Counted from the stretch's first letter, positions 22,620-34,636 are shown. The stretch: 64,000 nucleotides of DNA from Augochlora pura (GCF_028453695.1 NC_135772.1:62001-126000); one strand, 5' to 3'. The notes: a model not told the origin generated them from the sequence alone. A program made the numbers and translations.

Positions 22620-22672
22620 AGAATTTAAACAAAATTTCCTATAGGTAATTTTTGATAACCCTGTATATTTGA
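22620..22672. mobile_element. solo right end of the second mariner-like family
   Basis: AAATTTCCTATAGGTAATTT followed by GATAACCCTGTATA matches the right terminus at 21985-22036, without any adjoining transposase. Confidence 0.75.
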
Positions 22673-22699
22673 AAGAGGCAAGCAACGTCAATATATAAT

Positions 22700-22800
22700 A
22701 AAAAGTATTATAGAAAGTGAAATAACAAAATATTATAAAAGGTGAAATAAAGTAACGTGAAATCAAATAACGTGAAATAAAGTGACGTGAAAAAAATATT
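22700..22800. repeat. 13-14 bp tandem repeat
   Basis: Degenerate ATAACGTGAAATAAAG units, roughly seven copies. Confidence 0.7.
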
Positions 22801-23336
22801 ATAAAACAGTGAATATACGTCATCAACAGTGTATATGGTCATCCCTACGGACGTCTCCTTGTTAATTCGACTGTAGCACATACAATGGAAAGCTCTCAAC
22901 TTTCAGATTTCGATTTTGACAAAATTTCGTGCGCACAACCTTGGCAGTACTTTCGATTGTAGTCGGCCATTTGCGCGCATGAAATATTAGGCGTAGTTAC
23001 TCGATAGTTTCCGAGATACGATATGACATAATATTCGTGTGACTAGACATCCCCGAGACATCGACGGGGAAGTTGGATTAGCGCGTGACTTCCACTGGCA
23101 GGCGCGATTCAAGGTGGTAGTTATCGCACATGCATTAAAATTGCAAGTGGACGCAGTGTGTCAAATGTCCATTGTTTACCTTTACACAGCGATCAGACGA
23201 AATACTAGCACCGGTCATTCGCATGCTATTACATTCTACGTACAGTATCCGAAAAAAGTATTCGCACACCACTAGGTGCTCTGCGATAATATTATTATAA
23301 TATCATCCGAACGGCGATAATATTATTTGCAGGACA
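22801..23336. other. no recognisable gene
   Basis: A less AT-rich stretch at 22840-23275 has a 78-codon plus-strand frame at 23039 with no recognisable similarity. Confidence 0.4.
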
Positions 23337-23601
23337 TTAACCCTTCGCACTCGAGTAGTGACTCTAAGGCACCACTAAAATTAGTTTAAAATAATTAATA
23401 AAAAGACACCACTTCTATCACTTTACAAGATAATTTATTTTTTACAAACGAAGCTTAAATTTAAAAAATTATTAAATAGTGAAACTATTGGTATAAGTGA
23501 TAAGAATCAGTTTCGTATGCGTAAAAGTGCACTTTATTACTATGAGTCAGAAATTTTATTTCAGATTTACGGTTAAAATGACTTCGAGTGCAAAGGGTTA
23601 A
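23337..23601 (-). mobile_element. TTAA miniature element, family A, reversed
   Basis: 265 bp with TTAA at both ends. Reversed relative to the other copies: the conserved block ending GACTTCGAGTGCAAAGGGTTAA lies on the right, and the left end is TTAACCCTTCGCACTCGAG. Confidence 0.82.
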
Positions 23602-24106
23602 TATAATAATGAAATACAGTAAAATGTGGGAAATTCTCGCTAAGAATTTTCTTTTATATGTTGTAAGAAAATATTTAAACCTTAATGAAATGCTATATCA
23701 TATGAAAGCTGTGTTAATCTCCTATATTTTAATATATTTCTTTTAAATAAATGAAACTGTGAATGGATTATTCGATCGAGGGTATTGAACACTTGTTATT
23801 TTGATTGTTACATGGTTCAATCATTTATCGTATTGTATTGTTTTGTTGTCTCGAAGTTACGCGTCTATGGAGAACATAACCTATACATTAAAATAACAGT
23901 AAACAATTCCAAAAAAAATTGCAATACTAAATATTGGCAAAAGATGATCTTTTTATTTAACAAAACCGAGAAAATCTAACTAACTGTACATTATTTGTTC
24001 ATTCATTTACTTTACATTCACTTTAAAAAATTATTATATTTATATAATACTTGGATAAAAATTATAAATTAATAAAAAAAAATGGATAAAAATTATAAAT
24101 TATAAA
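23602..24106. other. AT-rich, no gene
   Basis: No repeat match or coding signal. A 64-codon frame at 23785 is not recognised. Confidence 0.4.
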
Positions 24107-24353
24107 TTAACACTTTAGCAATCGGGTATTTGGCCGTAAAAATTTATCTCAATGTTACGTTTTCGATTCCAATAATTGTATTAATCGCAAAAGATATTCG
24201 ATATTTAAAAAATTATACAATAATATTGAAGCATACGGTAGTTTATCTCAATAACAGATATTAAATTTATTGGTTACCATGAGAACCGATTCACAGACTA
24301 TCGTTCGACGTATTAAAAGCCGATTTATAGGCTACCGGTTGGTAAAGTGTTAA
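24107..24353. mobile_element. TTAA miniature element, family B
   Basis: Left TTAACACTTTAGCAATCGG, right GGCTACCGGTTGGTAAAGTG then TTAA. About 247 bp, non-coding. Confidence 0.82.
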
Positions 24354-25012
24354 AATTATAAATTATGTTTGTGAAACTGTCGAGTATCTACGCCTTATGT
24401 TTCGTATACGCCCTTGGCAACCTAGACTCTATTGCTATCCTACGAAAAATCATTGAGCAAATGAATTTTTAAGTAAAAGTTCTGCCGAACGTTGTTATAC
24501 CGCGTTCGATGACACTTGCCGCGACCTAAGCTCGCACAGGACGTCAAACACGCTCCGCAGTTTACTATGATAATAGTGCCTATTATGGAACGCTTTTCTG
24601 AGGGTATAATAACATCGCTGGAACTTATTACAACTGAAAAGTGTTGTTCTTAAATATTTCTATCACTATTCTTTATTAATCGATGCTTTTAGATAACTTA
24701 ATAACCTTTGGAATATTTATTTAACATGAAGATAAATAATATGAATAAAACAATTAACGCACGAGCGTGTAGCTGTTATAAAACTGTTCCATAAATCGGT
24801 ACAATTTCAAAGCGAAGTAATGTGAAAAATATTGAAAAGTGAAGAATATTGTATATATTCTTTTTACAATTGATTGCTGTATGACAGTATTTATGTAAGC
24901 GAATTCATAAGGAAGAATGTTCGAAAATACGAGTAGAATTTTTGCACACAATATTATATGTCCTGTTTATTTTTTATTATAGTTTTTGTGCTACTGTTTC
25001 AAAGAGGGGTCA
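24354..25012. other. no recognisable gene
   Basis: AT-rich with a modest GC patch at 24480-24560. Nothing recognised. Confidence 0.4.
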
Positions 25013-25260
25013 CAATTGAGCGGGGTGTTTCATAATAGGTAATTTAATCGTACACTTCTCGGATGTATGGGGTGCAATGGCGTCATTGTTCCTTGGCGTC
25101 ATCGCTGACGTCAAACCAACGACTAACCCCCATCTGTTCGTTTCACTTACAATTTATAGGCATTAACTGGATACCGAAACCACCCCCATGTAATTTCTAT
25201 AATACGACACCAATTTTCCACTGTTCTGTATTCCATTATCAATAAATAATGAAATCATTC
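25013..25260 (+). mobile_element. diverged fragment of the 1.2 kb dispersed repeat
   Basis: GGCGTCATCGCTGACGTCAA at 25096 and TTATAGGCATTAACTGGA at 25154 match GGCGTCATCGCTGGCGTCAA at 36781 and GTAGGCATTAATTAGA at 36842. Its left end, GCGGGGTGTTTCATAATAGG, differs from the long copies. An inverted scrap of the same family's right end lies at about 25440-25475. Confidence 0.55.
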
Positions 25261-25929
25261 AAATCTGTTAGGATCATTTTAATTAGTTTAGCAGCATTAT
25301 ATCCTTTCTAGTTTTGTTGATGGAATATTTCTTATAAACAAATAACTCGTACAGCAATATTCTATTCTATTTTAGTTAATTATTTAAAGTATATAATAAT
25401 ATATAATTTCCTATAGAAGAGAATGAAAATTCATTTCTTCAGTGATATTTATGAAATGGAGGTTACACTAAAAACTATCTGTTTTTTATTTATAACACTT
25501 AGCACGTTCGGCGTCTACTAACAATTATCTCCACGCAATTAAAGAAATTGAATTAATTAATGTGAAACTAAAAAGTTAACATTTATCATAGGGAATAGCA
25601 TTGAAACTCTTTCGCATCCGAAACATTCTAGTCAAATTCAGTTTGTTCATATATATTGCGATAAAAATGAATTTTCAAAATTGATGAGAAATTAGTGTCA
25701 TTTAATATTTTGCGAATATCGTCCACTATTTTCTGCAGCTGGTAATCTATTAACAGCAAAAGACTGTAGATAAAAGATCTGAATGTAGTTTTCTTGAGCG
25801 ATTGCCGAAAATGATAGCAAACGAATTGACTATACAGCAGAAGTTCTGCATAAGGGTATGTTTCTAGTAGAGCTACGTTTCCCTAGAATCGTCTATTCGA
25901 TAACAATCGTCTATTTTAATCATTTAAGA
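25261..25929. other. AT-rich, no gene
   Basis: Nothing recognised apart from the short inverted scrap near 25440-25475. Confidence 0.4.
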
Positions 25930-26000
25930 CTTCTATAGGATTTTCCAATAGGGACGGGTCGATGTTGACAGTCTGTAGCAGCCATGTTGTTTTGAATGCG

Positions 26001-26056
26001 TCGATTAAATCTGTTGTTTACAATTCAGTCGATTAAATCTGTTGTTTACAATTCAG
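26001..26056. repeat. 28 bp tandem duplication
   Basis: Two exact copies of a 28 bp unit starting TCGATTAAATCTGTTG, in the 5' untranslated part of the surrounding element. Confidence 0.95.
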
Positions 26057-26075
26057 TCGGTTATGCCAAATCACC

Positions 26076-26740
26076 ATGGCAAGTTACACGATTGAGAAGC
26101 ACGCCCAAATGATCAAATTGTATTATCAAAATGAGCGTTCGTTAGTGAAAACGTTGCGCCCATTTTATGGTAGACGCGGTGCCCCTTCAAAGTCGACCCT
26201 CCAACGTTTGGTGGGCAAATTCTAGACAACCGATTCGGTAAATGATCAGCCAACACTCGTACGTCGACGGAAAGCCAGATCGGCCGAGAACATCGCCGCT
26301 GTCCGTGAAAGTGTGCAGGAGAACCCGAGGCCGTGAATTCCTCGCCGTGCACAACAACTTGGTCTTTCGCAGTCTCCAACTTGGCGAATTTTGCGTCTGG
26401 ACTTGGGCCTACACCTGCACAAGATCCACCCGACCCAGGAGCTCAAAGTTAATGACTACAGACAATGTCGTTTGTTCGCTGACTGGAATTGACCACCAAG
26501 ATCGTGCGATTTGACCCCTTTAGACTTCTTCTTGTGAGGTTTTCTGAAGTCGCAGGTCTATACCAGTAAGCCACGCTCGACCGACGCTCTCAAAGTCAAC
26601 ATAGCCCAAGCCATCGCTGAAATTCAGCCGCCGGAGCTATGCGGCAAAGTCATTGATAATTGAACCTCTAGCACACGTGCCACCGTGCAAAGCGGCTGGG
26701 GACATTTGAACGATGTCATATTCCATATACATACAATGGC
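26076..26740 (+). pseudogene. mariner-like transposase lacking its catalytic core
   Basis: The start at the ATG at 26076 gives MASYTIEKHAQMIKLYYQNE, a family-like N-terminus. One frame then runs through the DNA-binding region (GRRGAPSKSTLQRLV, TAG, RRRKARSAENIAAVRESVQE, TGA, RRAQQLGLSQSPTWRIL) and the linker HPTQELKVNDYRQCRLFADW. The reading jumps directly to N*PPRSCDLTPLDFFL*GFLK, the third-acid region, so both upstream catalytic aspartates have been deleted. The C-terminus ends GWGHLNDVIFHI. At least four internal stops are present, two of them at expected tryptophans (TGG to TGA). Related to, but distinct from, the family at 21030 and 42721. Confidence 0.85.
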
Positions 26741-26838
26741 ATACACGGGTCTTTCAAATAAAAAAAATTCGTTAATACCTCATACACAGCCTATTTTATT
26801 CCATTTGAAAATCGACCCGCCCTTGCTGGAAAACCCTA

Positions 26839-27117
26839 TAGAAGATGAGCGATTCTCGAGAATATATTGTTACGTTGCTCTACTCTCGCTGTTCCAACGT
26901 AAACACCGCCATACGAAACAATAGATAGAGTCGACGCGCGGTCGGACCACTTCCCAGCCAGTTCCCGGCCGCTTTCGAGCCACGGAGATCAATATTTTTG
27001 CTGCGCTCGTCATTTCACTATCGTTCGAAGTGAGTTTCACCGATAATGAAATAACGTCGATCCCAAACTTCCGCGTTGGATTGCAGATCATCGTCGTTGA
27101 CACAGTCATGCATATAT
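26839..27117. other. no gene
   Basis: A small GC-rich patch at 26920-27000, otherwise nothing recognised. Confidence 0.4.
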
Positions 27118-27628
27118 GAAATAAAAAAGGAAAATGTACCTAAGTATTGTAATTTAATTTTAGCGGGCTCCATTTGCATGGATTATTAGTGAAACATACA
27201 TGCAACTATAAATTAACTATTTATAGTATTATATATAGTTTAATATTATATGTGATATAATATTAATTTTATTGTAATATTAAAATCATGTATAATATAA
27301 TATCAATATTATATAGTATATATAATATTTTATATATATTAATAAATTATATTATATAATATTAAACGAAAAATTAACTACTTTTAAGTAGTTAACTTAT
27401 AGTTACACGTGTCTATAATATATTTTAATATATATTCATAATATATGTGCATATAATATAATATTAATTTTATTGTAATATTAAAATTATATAGAATATA
27501 ATATAAAACTATACATAATAGTAGAAATAGTTAATTTATAGTTACATGTGTGTTTCACTAATAACCCACGTGAACGGAGCTCGCTAAAATTAAATTACAA
27601 CATTACTTAAAATTCCCTTCTCTTTTTA
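27118..27628. mobile_element. 510 bp foldback element
   Basis: Long inverted arms. GTAATTTAATTTTAGCGGGC at 27148 is the inverse of GCTCGCTAAAATTAAATTAC at 27581. Next, GGATTATTAGTGAAACATAC pairs with the reverse of GTGTTTCACTAATAACC near 27550. Then CTATAAATTAACTATTT pairs with AATAGTTAATTTATAG. The AT-rich centre holds nested shorter palindromes. No coding sequence. Confidence 0.85.
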
Positions 27629-28473
27629 TTTACCTTTTTCTACTATTTCTACTATTATAAATCAACTGTTATTTATCATAACAGACCATTCGAACCCGAC
27701 AGACTGAACAAAAAAGTCAGACATACACTTCTCACAAATAATAATTAAAGTCACGGATAATTTATTGCGACCAGCATGCTATTTTTATCAGATAATTATT
27801 CACAATATGTTCGCATGCTCCTAAATCTTTAAACTATACCTACATCATATATAAAAACACTTGTATCTAGTTTCCAAAATATTTCTTCTCAAAAATCGAG
27901 TCAGAGGAAGTATAATTATGAAAATATGTACGAATCGGATAATGATCCGAGTCACTTTGCACAAAATTGGTCAAAATATTTTCGAGCGATAATGATACTC
28001 GTGTCATGAAGTGGCTGACATAATCTCCAGACATCGAGATCTAATCGAGATGCTATGGTCTGATGTTGAAAAACGTGTGAGAGAACGAAAACTGAAAAAT
28101 ATCATCAATAAATATAATAATAAATTATCGATATCGAAGAGAAAAATATCGATATCGATCATTTATTATTATAGAAGAAGTGTGGAATTCGGTAATAGCT
28201 GGTAGATAAGCGAAATTTATAGAATTTTACAACGCGAAGGTGGGTTGTTGTTATTAAAAATAAGAGTCTGCGAAGAAACTTGTGAAATTTCACAGAAATT
28301 TCAATGTGTACTTAGCTTTATACAATATATATTTTTAATATATATACTTTGTTTGATATGTATACATTACTAACAATATGTACTTTCAATATATACATTT
28401 ATAACACTGAAAACATTGCAATGAATTGGCTACGTACGACGAATGAATAGCTCAAGAATACCAGAAACAGTAT
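27629..28473. other. AT-rich, no gene
   Basis: No repeat match or coding signal seen. A 64-codon frame at 28011 is not recognised. Confidence 0.4.
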
Positions 28474-28834
28474 TTAACCCTTTCAAGTCGGAGCCATTTT
28501 AACTGGAAATCCAAAATATTTCTGCAGACTTACAGGGTTTCCATTTTATATAACCTAAAGCATTTTATACATTGTAAAATTTAATCTTAATATAACAGAT
28601 CATTTTTATATTAAATAGCAAAATAATTATATTAAATAGCTAATAATTTTTATATTAAAATTATATAAAATAATTTTATATTAAAATTATATAAAATAAT
28701 TTTATATTAAAAAGCTTTTAACAATTTTTTAAATATTAGTAAATTTTTAGATTAAGTAAGATTATTAAGTAAAGATTATTTTGAAACGTGCCATGATAAT
28801 TTTTAGAGTCGCCATTCGACCGTAAAGGGGTTAA
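28474..28834 (+). mobile_element. TTAA miniature element, family A
   Basis: Left TTAACCCTTTCAAGTCGGAG, right CGACCGTAAAGGGGTTAA. An internal ATTATATTAAATAGC-like stretch has expanded. The right TTAA at 28831-28834 is also the left TTAA of the next element. Confidence 0.8.
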
Positions 28835-29113
28835 CCCTTCTAGTGCCGCGCGAAAACGAGTACTTATGCGAAGATAACTCGACGAATTTCACGAATTTAC
28901 TAGAGTTTTGAAAAATGCTCATAAAAAGCAAACTAAGAATAACATTTACAAAATTAAAAATGCAGCATATTGTGGGAGAAAGGAAGAGTAATATAATAAC
29001 AATTGTTTCAATGCTTATTGAAAATCTTACGAATAACAGCAATCGTATGAATATAAGCCACGACGAGAAACATAGAAACAAGTTTCTCTTTTACGAACAA
29101 TATTTATCCTAAT
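28831..29113 (+). mobile_element. family C TTAA element, right end lost
   Basis: Left end TTAACCCTTCTAGTGCCGCG. The following 200 bp (GAAAAATGCTCATAAAAAGC, then AACATTTACAAAATT) match the complete copy at 30142. The expected right end CGGCACTAAGAGGGTTAA is not present. Confidence 0.7.
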
Positions 29114-29254
29114 CATCGTTTTTCATACAGTTCACTTAGTATGAAATATATAAGTACTTAATTTTCAATAATTTTTAATAAAACGATCAAAGCTGTGCGA
29201 TGTCTATCATAAACAGTTTGCGATTACATTCCCAAGAAAACATTTATTATTATA

Positions 29255-29720
29255 ATTTATTTCGTAAGGATAAATTATGTTAATTATTTAAAACGAGGAA
29301 TAGCCTTAAAAATTCCTTTTATATAGAGTAGACGTCCTAGTTTTGCCTCTACATTTATTTGTATTATTCTATTTTATTTATATTATATGTAAATTGATGA
29401 TATAATTGACAAATTGATGGTCCACATAATTTTATTATTAATTGTTTGGAACTGAAGAATATGTCGTGTCATTATTTGTAAACAAAATTGGATTAATACG
29501 AAGTATATTTTAAGTGGTATTTGATTTTTCAAAATTGAAATTGAACGATTTTTGCAATTGTAAAACTCGCCTAAGACAAATTTATATAACCAAATTACAT
29601 ATTGATAAAACAGTAGAAACATTGCCAGACTTCATATAATTTAACGAAATTTTTTAATTAACAGATATGTTAACCTTTCATTTTCTCGAAACAGGAGAAA
29701 ATGGACATACACCAGTTTCA
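29255..29720 (+). repeat. dispersed repeat collinear with parts of 8.85-10.68 kb
   Basis: 29255-29462 matches 8855-9063 (TTTCGTAAGGATAAATTATG, GAGTAGACGTCCTAGTTTTG, GATGGTCCACAT). After about 50 bp, 29515-29720 matches 10440-10680 (TTTTTCAAAATTGAAATT, TTACATATTGATAAAACAGT, ACAGGAGAAAATGGAC). Confidence 0.8.
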
Positions 29721-30141
29721 AAAAAATTGTTAAAATATTCTTTCAACTCCGTCCTCGTGACATTCGGGGAGACACCGCTGTAGATTAGACGTGTCGCTTA
29801 TGAACACTTTGCATCGAGTAGCCGGACGAAAGTTGAAAGAAAGTCTAGTTGTCAAGTGAACTGATGCTTGATAAAAACGTTCGATAAGAAATTCTACGCG
29901 ATGAATAAACATGAGCGGTGTAATTATATAAGACATGATTACCTCATTCCGCATAAACGGACATGGATCCAAGCATGCTATTTAATAATGATTAATTACA
30001 TTTAAATCGCCGAGTGAAAGTCTTGAACGCGCGGAGGCTTTTCCGGAGAAATAACTCATGGAAAACTGTAATCACGTTTGTACGCGTCGGGTATAGTGTC
30101 TGTGTATGTCCGTGGCGGACAGAGTGCTCGCACCGAAAGGG
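29721..30141. other. no recognisable gene
   Basis: An 80-codon minus-strand frame at 29730-29972 is not recognised. The final 15 bases (CACCGAAAGGGTTAA) look like the right end of another TTAA element abutting the next one. Confidence 0.4.
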
Positions 30142-30395
30142 TTAACCCTCCTAGTGCCGAGCGAAAAAGCCAAATTTCACAGTGTTACTAGGGTTTGGAA
30201 AAAGGCTCATAAAAACCAAACGAAAAGTAATATTTACATAATTCAAAAAGCAGTGTACTAAGGACGAAATTCAGAATGAAACAATTTTTCTATATTCATT
30301 GGGAATTACATAAATAACAAAGGTATAAGTATAAGGCATTTTTCGCCAGTGCAGCGCGGACCGATATATCGGCCCTCCGGCACTAAGAGGGTTAA
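30142..30395 (+). mobile_element. TTAA miniature element, family C, complete
   Basis: 254 bp. Left TTAACCCTCCTAGTGCCG, right CGGCACTAAGAGGGTTAA, with TTAA on both sides. Non-coding. Confidence 0.87.
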
Positions 30396-31688
30396 ACATT
30401 GTAAAACACGGAGAAAATCGCACTGGCGCGATAACGTTCGCGCGGTAACGCGATAACGCGTGTTACAGTGAAATGGAATTAGAGTCGCGTTGCCGCTTTC
30501 ACGGACGCGTGAAAGAGCGTCCCGATTGCTCCGCGGAAACACGAGCTTCTTCGAAAATGCGTGCCGACGCTTAAAGTGTCTATTGTGTGCGGCGCGTTGT
30601 CACGGTGCCGGCGAGACGCGATGTTCTACTCACCGTGACACTTCCTAGTACGGGTACGCGAGTTGTCGCAGCCAGTAGTAGGCCACCTCGAATATCATCG
30701 ACGCATTTTGCGTCGCCAATTTTTTTTCTTCGTTTCTTTCTTTCTTTTAGTTTAACCTCTACTTTTTCTTCTTTTTCTTCGCCTTTTTCCTTTTTCGTAA
30801 AATATCCCAGCCATTTTTATCAATATTAGAATAACCGGGTTTATATTCATTTTTATCAAAAAAGAACCCTCTAATTTTAGCCTTTTAACCCTCTAACTTG
30901 TCCGTGAGGGTAGTTACAGGGTAAATTAGATTTCGCAGTTTTCCGGCATTTTTCCACCCTTTAGCGACTTTCTAAAATTTTGAAAAAAATGTGGCTTATT
31001 TTGGACATCAAGCCGGATGTTATAGAATTTTTTCAGATTTTTCAGTTGCAAGCTGTGATTATCAAAAATGAAGAAGCCCCAAAAGATCGGAAAATTGAAG
31101 ATTTCTCGAGAACTAAAATATGGGATATTTTTATATTAATTGCCTGATAAGGTACTATCACGGCTCGTGTACTCAATTTTTCTCAGATTTTTTGGTCGCC
31201 TGCAATATTGTCAAGAAAAATGAGAACCGAATGTGTCGATATTTAACTAAGGAAGGAAGGACAAATGTAACAGGTGTTTTGTAAACCAAAACCATTTCTT
31301 GGCCCAAGGGCTGAAATTAATAAATATAAATAACAAACTAATTCTAGCAACAGTAAGCCAATTAATTCGAAACGAGGTAACAGCAGACGAAAATGTGGAT
31401 AAATATTGAAAAATTCAAAAATCCATATTTCATAACGAAATTCGAAAGCGCAAAAGGCGTGACTTTAAAAATACAAAAAATACGCTAACCGAATACAAAT
31501 ATAGTGTCAAAATATAGTGCCGAATTATAGTGTCGAAATATAGTGTCAAAAAATACCATTCGGCATTTACTTGAAGCGGCATTCAAGTTACACTGTTTTT
31601 CTATAGACCGTATCATTGCTACAGATAGTGTCAAGAAATGCCGGCATTTTGTGAATGGCGGTGCAACAAATTATCAGACGAATATGTG
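30396..31688. other. no recognisable gene
   Basis: 30400-30700 is CpG-rich. 30715-30800 is a long T/C-rich tract. 30880-31250 resembles neither a repeat family in this window nor a known protein. A 17 bp repeat (ATATAGTGTCAAA) occurs about four times at 31497-31552. Confidence 0.4.
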
Positions 31689-32036
31689 TCAACCCCTTGC
31701 ACTATCGTTCCTTTCATGTTGCGACCATTAGCACTTATTTGTACTTAATAATTTTCCTAATAAGATCAAACAATTTCTTTTTCCTATATTGTCTCTATTT
31801 ACCTTCGTTGCTATACTTCGATCAAAATTCTATATTTGAATAAAAATTCTATATTTGAATAAAAATCCTATATTTGAATAAAAATTCTATATTTGAATAA
31901 AAATTTTCTACTTCTTCTACACAAAAGAATTGATTTTGACTTAGACGTAGAAGAAATGAATAATATTCATAGTTACTAGAGCTTGCATAAAATCTTCGCC
32001 ACGAGTCCGACTCGTTATTATAGCGCAAAGAGTGAA
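31689..32036. mobile_element. TTAA-type miniature element, family G
   Basis: Left TCAACCCCTTGCACTATCG. The right end, read in reverse, is TTCACTCTTTGCGCTATAA, so both terminal sites are mutated from TTAA. A 20 bp unit (TTTGAATAAAAATTCTATA) is repeated four times at about 31834-31908. The right third, with GAGTCCGACTCG, recurs at 36148 and 50692. Confidence 0.68.
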
Positions 32037-32659
32037 TGGCACTTCCTTTTTCTAATTCCCGTTTCCGTAAGGGATTGAAAGATTCGTCGCAGCTTTCTGA
32101 TAGCGCGCAGAACACGGAAATGGATCCGAGTGCACCTAATTGAAACGGATTCCTTTCGTATCCCGCAGCGACTGTTTCCTATTTCAATTATTGTTTGACC
32201 GATAAGGAACAAGAACGATAAAAAGAGGAGTTCACCATCCGACTTCCCGTCGTTTCTTTCTCAGAGAATAATCATTTCACCTGTACGACTTCCCGCCAGT
32301 CTTCTTCGTCTCCGTCGAAGATTCTTTCTCGTACCTATTGTGCTCCCTTCTTCTTGCATCAACGGAACGCGAATCTTCTTTATGTATAGTAAGCCAGCGG
32401 CGCTGTAGATTATTTTAGTATGTATAACATTTTGACACTATATTTTTATACTACATTTCCACTAAAACATTGAGGCATTACACAAAATGCAGTATAAAAC
32501 AAAGCACTTGAACAGAACTTGTGTTTCCAACAGAAATAAACAAAAAGCAAACAATATTACTTATGTATATTTAAATATTCTATTTTTCTTATTTTCTACT
32601 TAATAAATTCGAATACAACAGATTTTTCTTATCAATCGAAAATTTTCGAACTGACATTT
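32037..32659. other. no recognisable gene
   Basis: Mixed composition with TC-rich stretches at 32230-32350. Nothing recognised. Confidence 0.4.
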
Positions 32660-33200
32660 AAAATCGAATTCAATTTCAAATATCTTATATAAAAAAACAA
32701 AGGCATTGGACGTATCATTGACGTCAATGATTTAATCATTAATATTAATACATAACATCGACGTAACCGTAACGCCATAAGATAGGCATTCGACAATATT
32801 AATCGACGAAGAAGGGGACTCCGATTTATTTTTTTTAAATTGTTTAATAGGTTAAAAATCATAAAGAAACAATCTTAAAGATATTTCGACTTTTACGAAA
32901 ATGTCAACACTGGATTTTGCGATATTCTTTGCATTATTGCTATAATAATTCTATATAATAATTCCATATTATTATTCTATATAATAATTCTAGTTATTAT
33001 TCTATATAATAATTCTAATAATAATTCTACATAATAATTCTATATAATAATTCCAATAATTTTTTATATAAAGATTAAGATCACATCAACTGCAAATATG
33101 TTACTAGCGACGACTATTATTACCTTGTTCTTTCAACTTAATTACTGTACAATAAGGTGTGTTTTAAGAATAAATTAACCTTGCTACTGTTTAGATTGTT
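32660..33200 (+). repeat. dispersed 0.5 kb repeat, copy 1
   Basis: Shares CAAATATCTTATATAAAA, ACAAAGGCATTGGAC, ATTGACGTCAATGATT, GCCATAAGATAGGCATTCG, AGATATTTCGACTTTTAC and AATAAGGTGTGTTTTAAGAA with 41500-42590. Contains a (TATAATAATTC)n stretch at 32938-33060. No protein is recognisable. Confidence 0.78.
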
Positions 33201-33230
33201 CCATGATATTTAATATTTTTTCGAATGTTT

Positions 33231-33402
33231 CAGATGATATTTCAAATATGTTGTGCCATTTGAAATGTGGCGAAAATCTGGTTCCAAGCAACAGTCACGT
33301 GGACGTAGACTTCTACACCGTAGAGCCCAGTCGTCGGCAACCATTTTTGGCTGCGCGTCAAAATAAACCATTATTTGCGACTTTTAAGAAGTCCTTTTCG
33401 GG
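33231..33402 (+). CDS. possible internal exon, unknown product
   Basis: I do not recognise the protein. A T-rich tract ending GAATGTTTCAG precedes 33231, 57 open codons follow, and GG|GTTAGT at 33403 could be a donor. The frame is DDISNMLCHLKCGENLVP, then SNSHVDVDFYTVEPSRRQPF and LAARQNKPLFATFKKSFSG. It is less AT-rich than its flanks and reads like ordinary globular protein, unlike the low-complexity frames nearby. It starts just after a dispersed repeat ends. A stop follows within two codons if the donor is not used. No neighbouring exon was identified, so a chance frame remains quite possible. Confidence 0.27.
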
Positions 33403-34635
33403 TTAGTGATATTTTCATTTTAACGCTGTTTTTACTATGATCTTGTGTATACAGTGACTCTCAAAAGTATTGAAATACTAATATAACTTTAAACCATGCG
33501 CCGTATATTAAAGTATACATTGGAAGAAAAAAATCCTTTACGATATTATTAACGCTATTATTAGGGTATATTAACCCTTTTATTTCAACAGGAACAATAA
33601 TAACAAAATATTGTCTTCTTCATCTTTTAACTTTTACCAGAAAGATAACTAAACACATTCTATTATTAATTTAACAATAGTTATAAAAATAGCATTGTAA
33701 TAAAATTTTTTACTTATTAAATAATAAAGTTTTTACAAATCACTGGTTGCTATACATTTTTTAGTAAATATACGTCTATAAAATTTTTAGTAAATACACG
33801 TCTATAAAATTTTTGTATATACACGTCTATAAAAATAAAATTCACGTGTATCGAATTCACTGCCAAAATTGGAGAACAAAAGGCGTTGTTCAATTGTTTA
33901 GAACTAGTCACTGCAATATTGCACTAAAACGCAATATGCCGGAAAACAAGCGAATATTAAAGTTATGCAACAATTATTTCACTATTATTTGTTACAATTG
34001 AAATAGGAATCCCCTAATGTAATTATAATCGATATTATTCCGCAAAATGATATTCCTATTTACACGTACATATTGAATTCTTTAAATTTAAACACATTTA
34101 CGAAATTGTTTAAATTTACAATTATAAAATTTTTAAGGTGTCGACATTTTTGTTCCAGGATGAGGTGGATATCACTGAAAATTAATTAAAGTAAACTATT
34201 TTACAAAAAGTTAACAAATCAAATGCGGAGAAATAATTAAGTTTAGAGAATAATTTGAAATAAAAATTTAAAATAAAAATTTGAAAATTGTCTTTCGACA
34301 CTATTTAATAAAAATATCGTTAAACCAGTCTTCTAGCGAATAATCGGACAAATTTGATAGAGAAAAGAATCATTACAATATGGTTATGAAACTTTAAGTA
34401 TAAATAATCAAAATTATAATTTTCATCATTATAAAGATAAATAGAATTTTTCATTAATAAATGGATCGCTTAGCGAGCATAGCAGGTCATAGCGGGTCGT
34501 CGAAGCGTGACGTAGAACATTCCCGACGCACGCATGAAAATGCATTCGACGTTGAAAGAGTTCGTGCGACGTACAATGTGTCGTAGGTCACGGTTGAATT
34601 CTTGGTCGCTCCAAACCCGAGCCTCAGCGACGAGA

Positions 34636-34636
<1 letters not shown>
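33403..34636. other. AT-rich, no gene
   Basis: A short duplicated phrase, AAATTTTTAGTAAATA(T/C)ACG, occurs at 33760-33830. 34470-34620 is CpG-rich. Otherwise nothing recognised. Confidence 0.4.

Larger units (their letters stand above)
25936..26838 (+). mobile_element. internally deleted mariner-like element with intact ends
   Basis: Terminal inverted repeats of about 34 bp: TAGGATTTTCCAATAGGGAC and GGGTCGAT on the left against ATCGACCCGCCC and TTGCTGGAAAACCCTA on the right. TA sits on both sides, within CTTCTA/TAGAAG. About 0.9 kb in all, shorter than the roughly 1.3 kb expected of an autonomous relative because the catalytic core is absent. Structurally it is a non-autonomous element that still has both ends. 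Confidence 0.85.
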
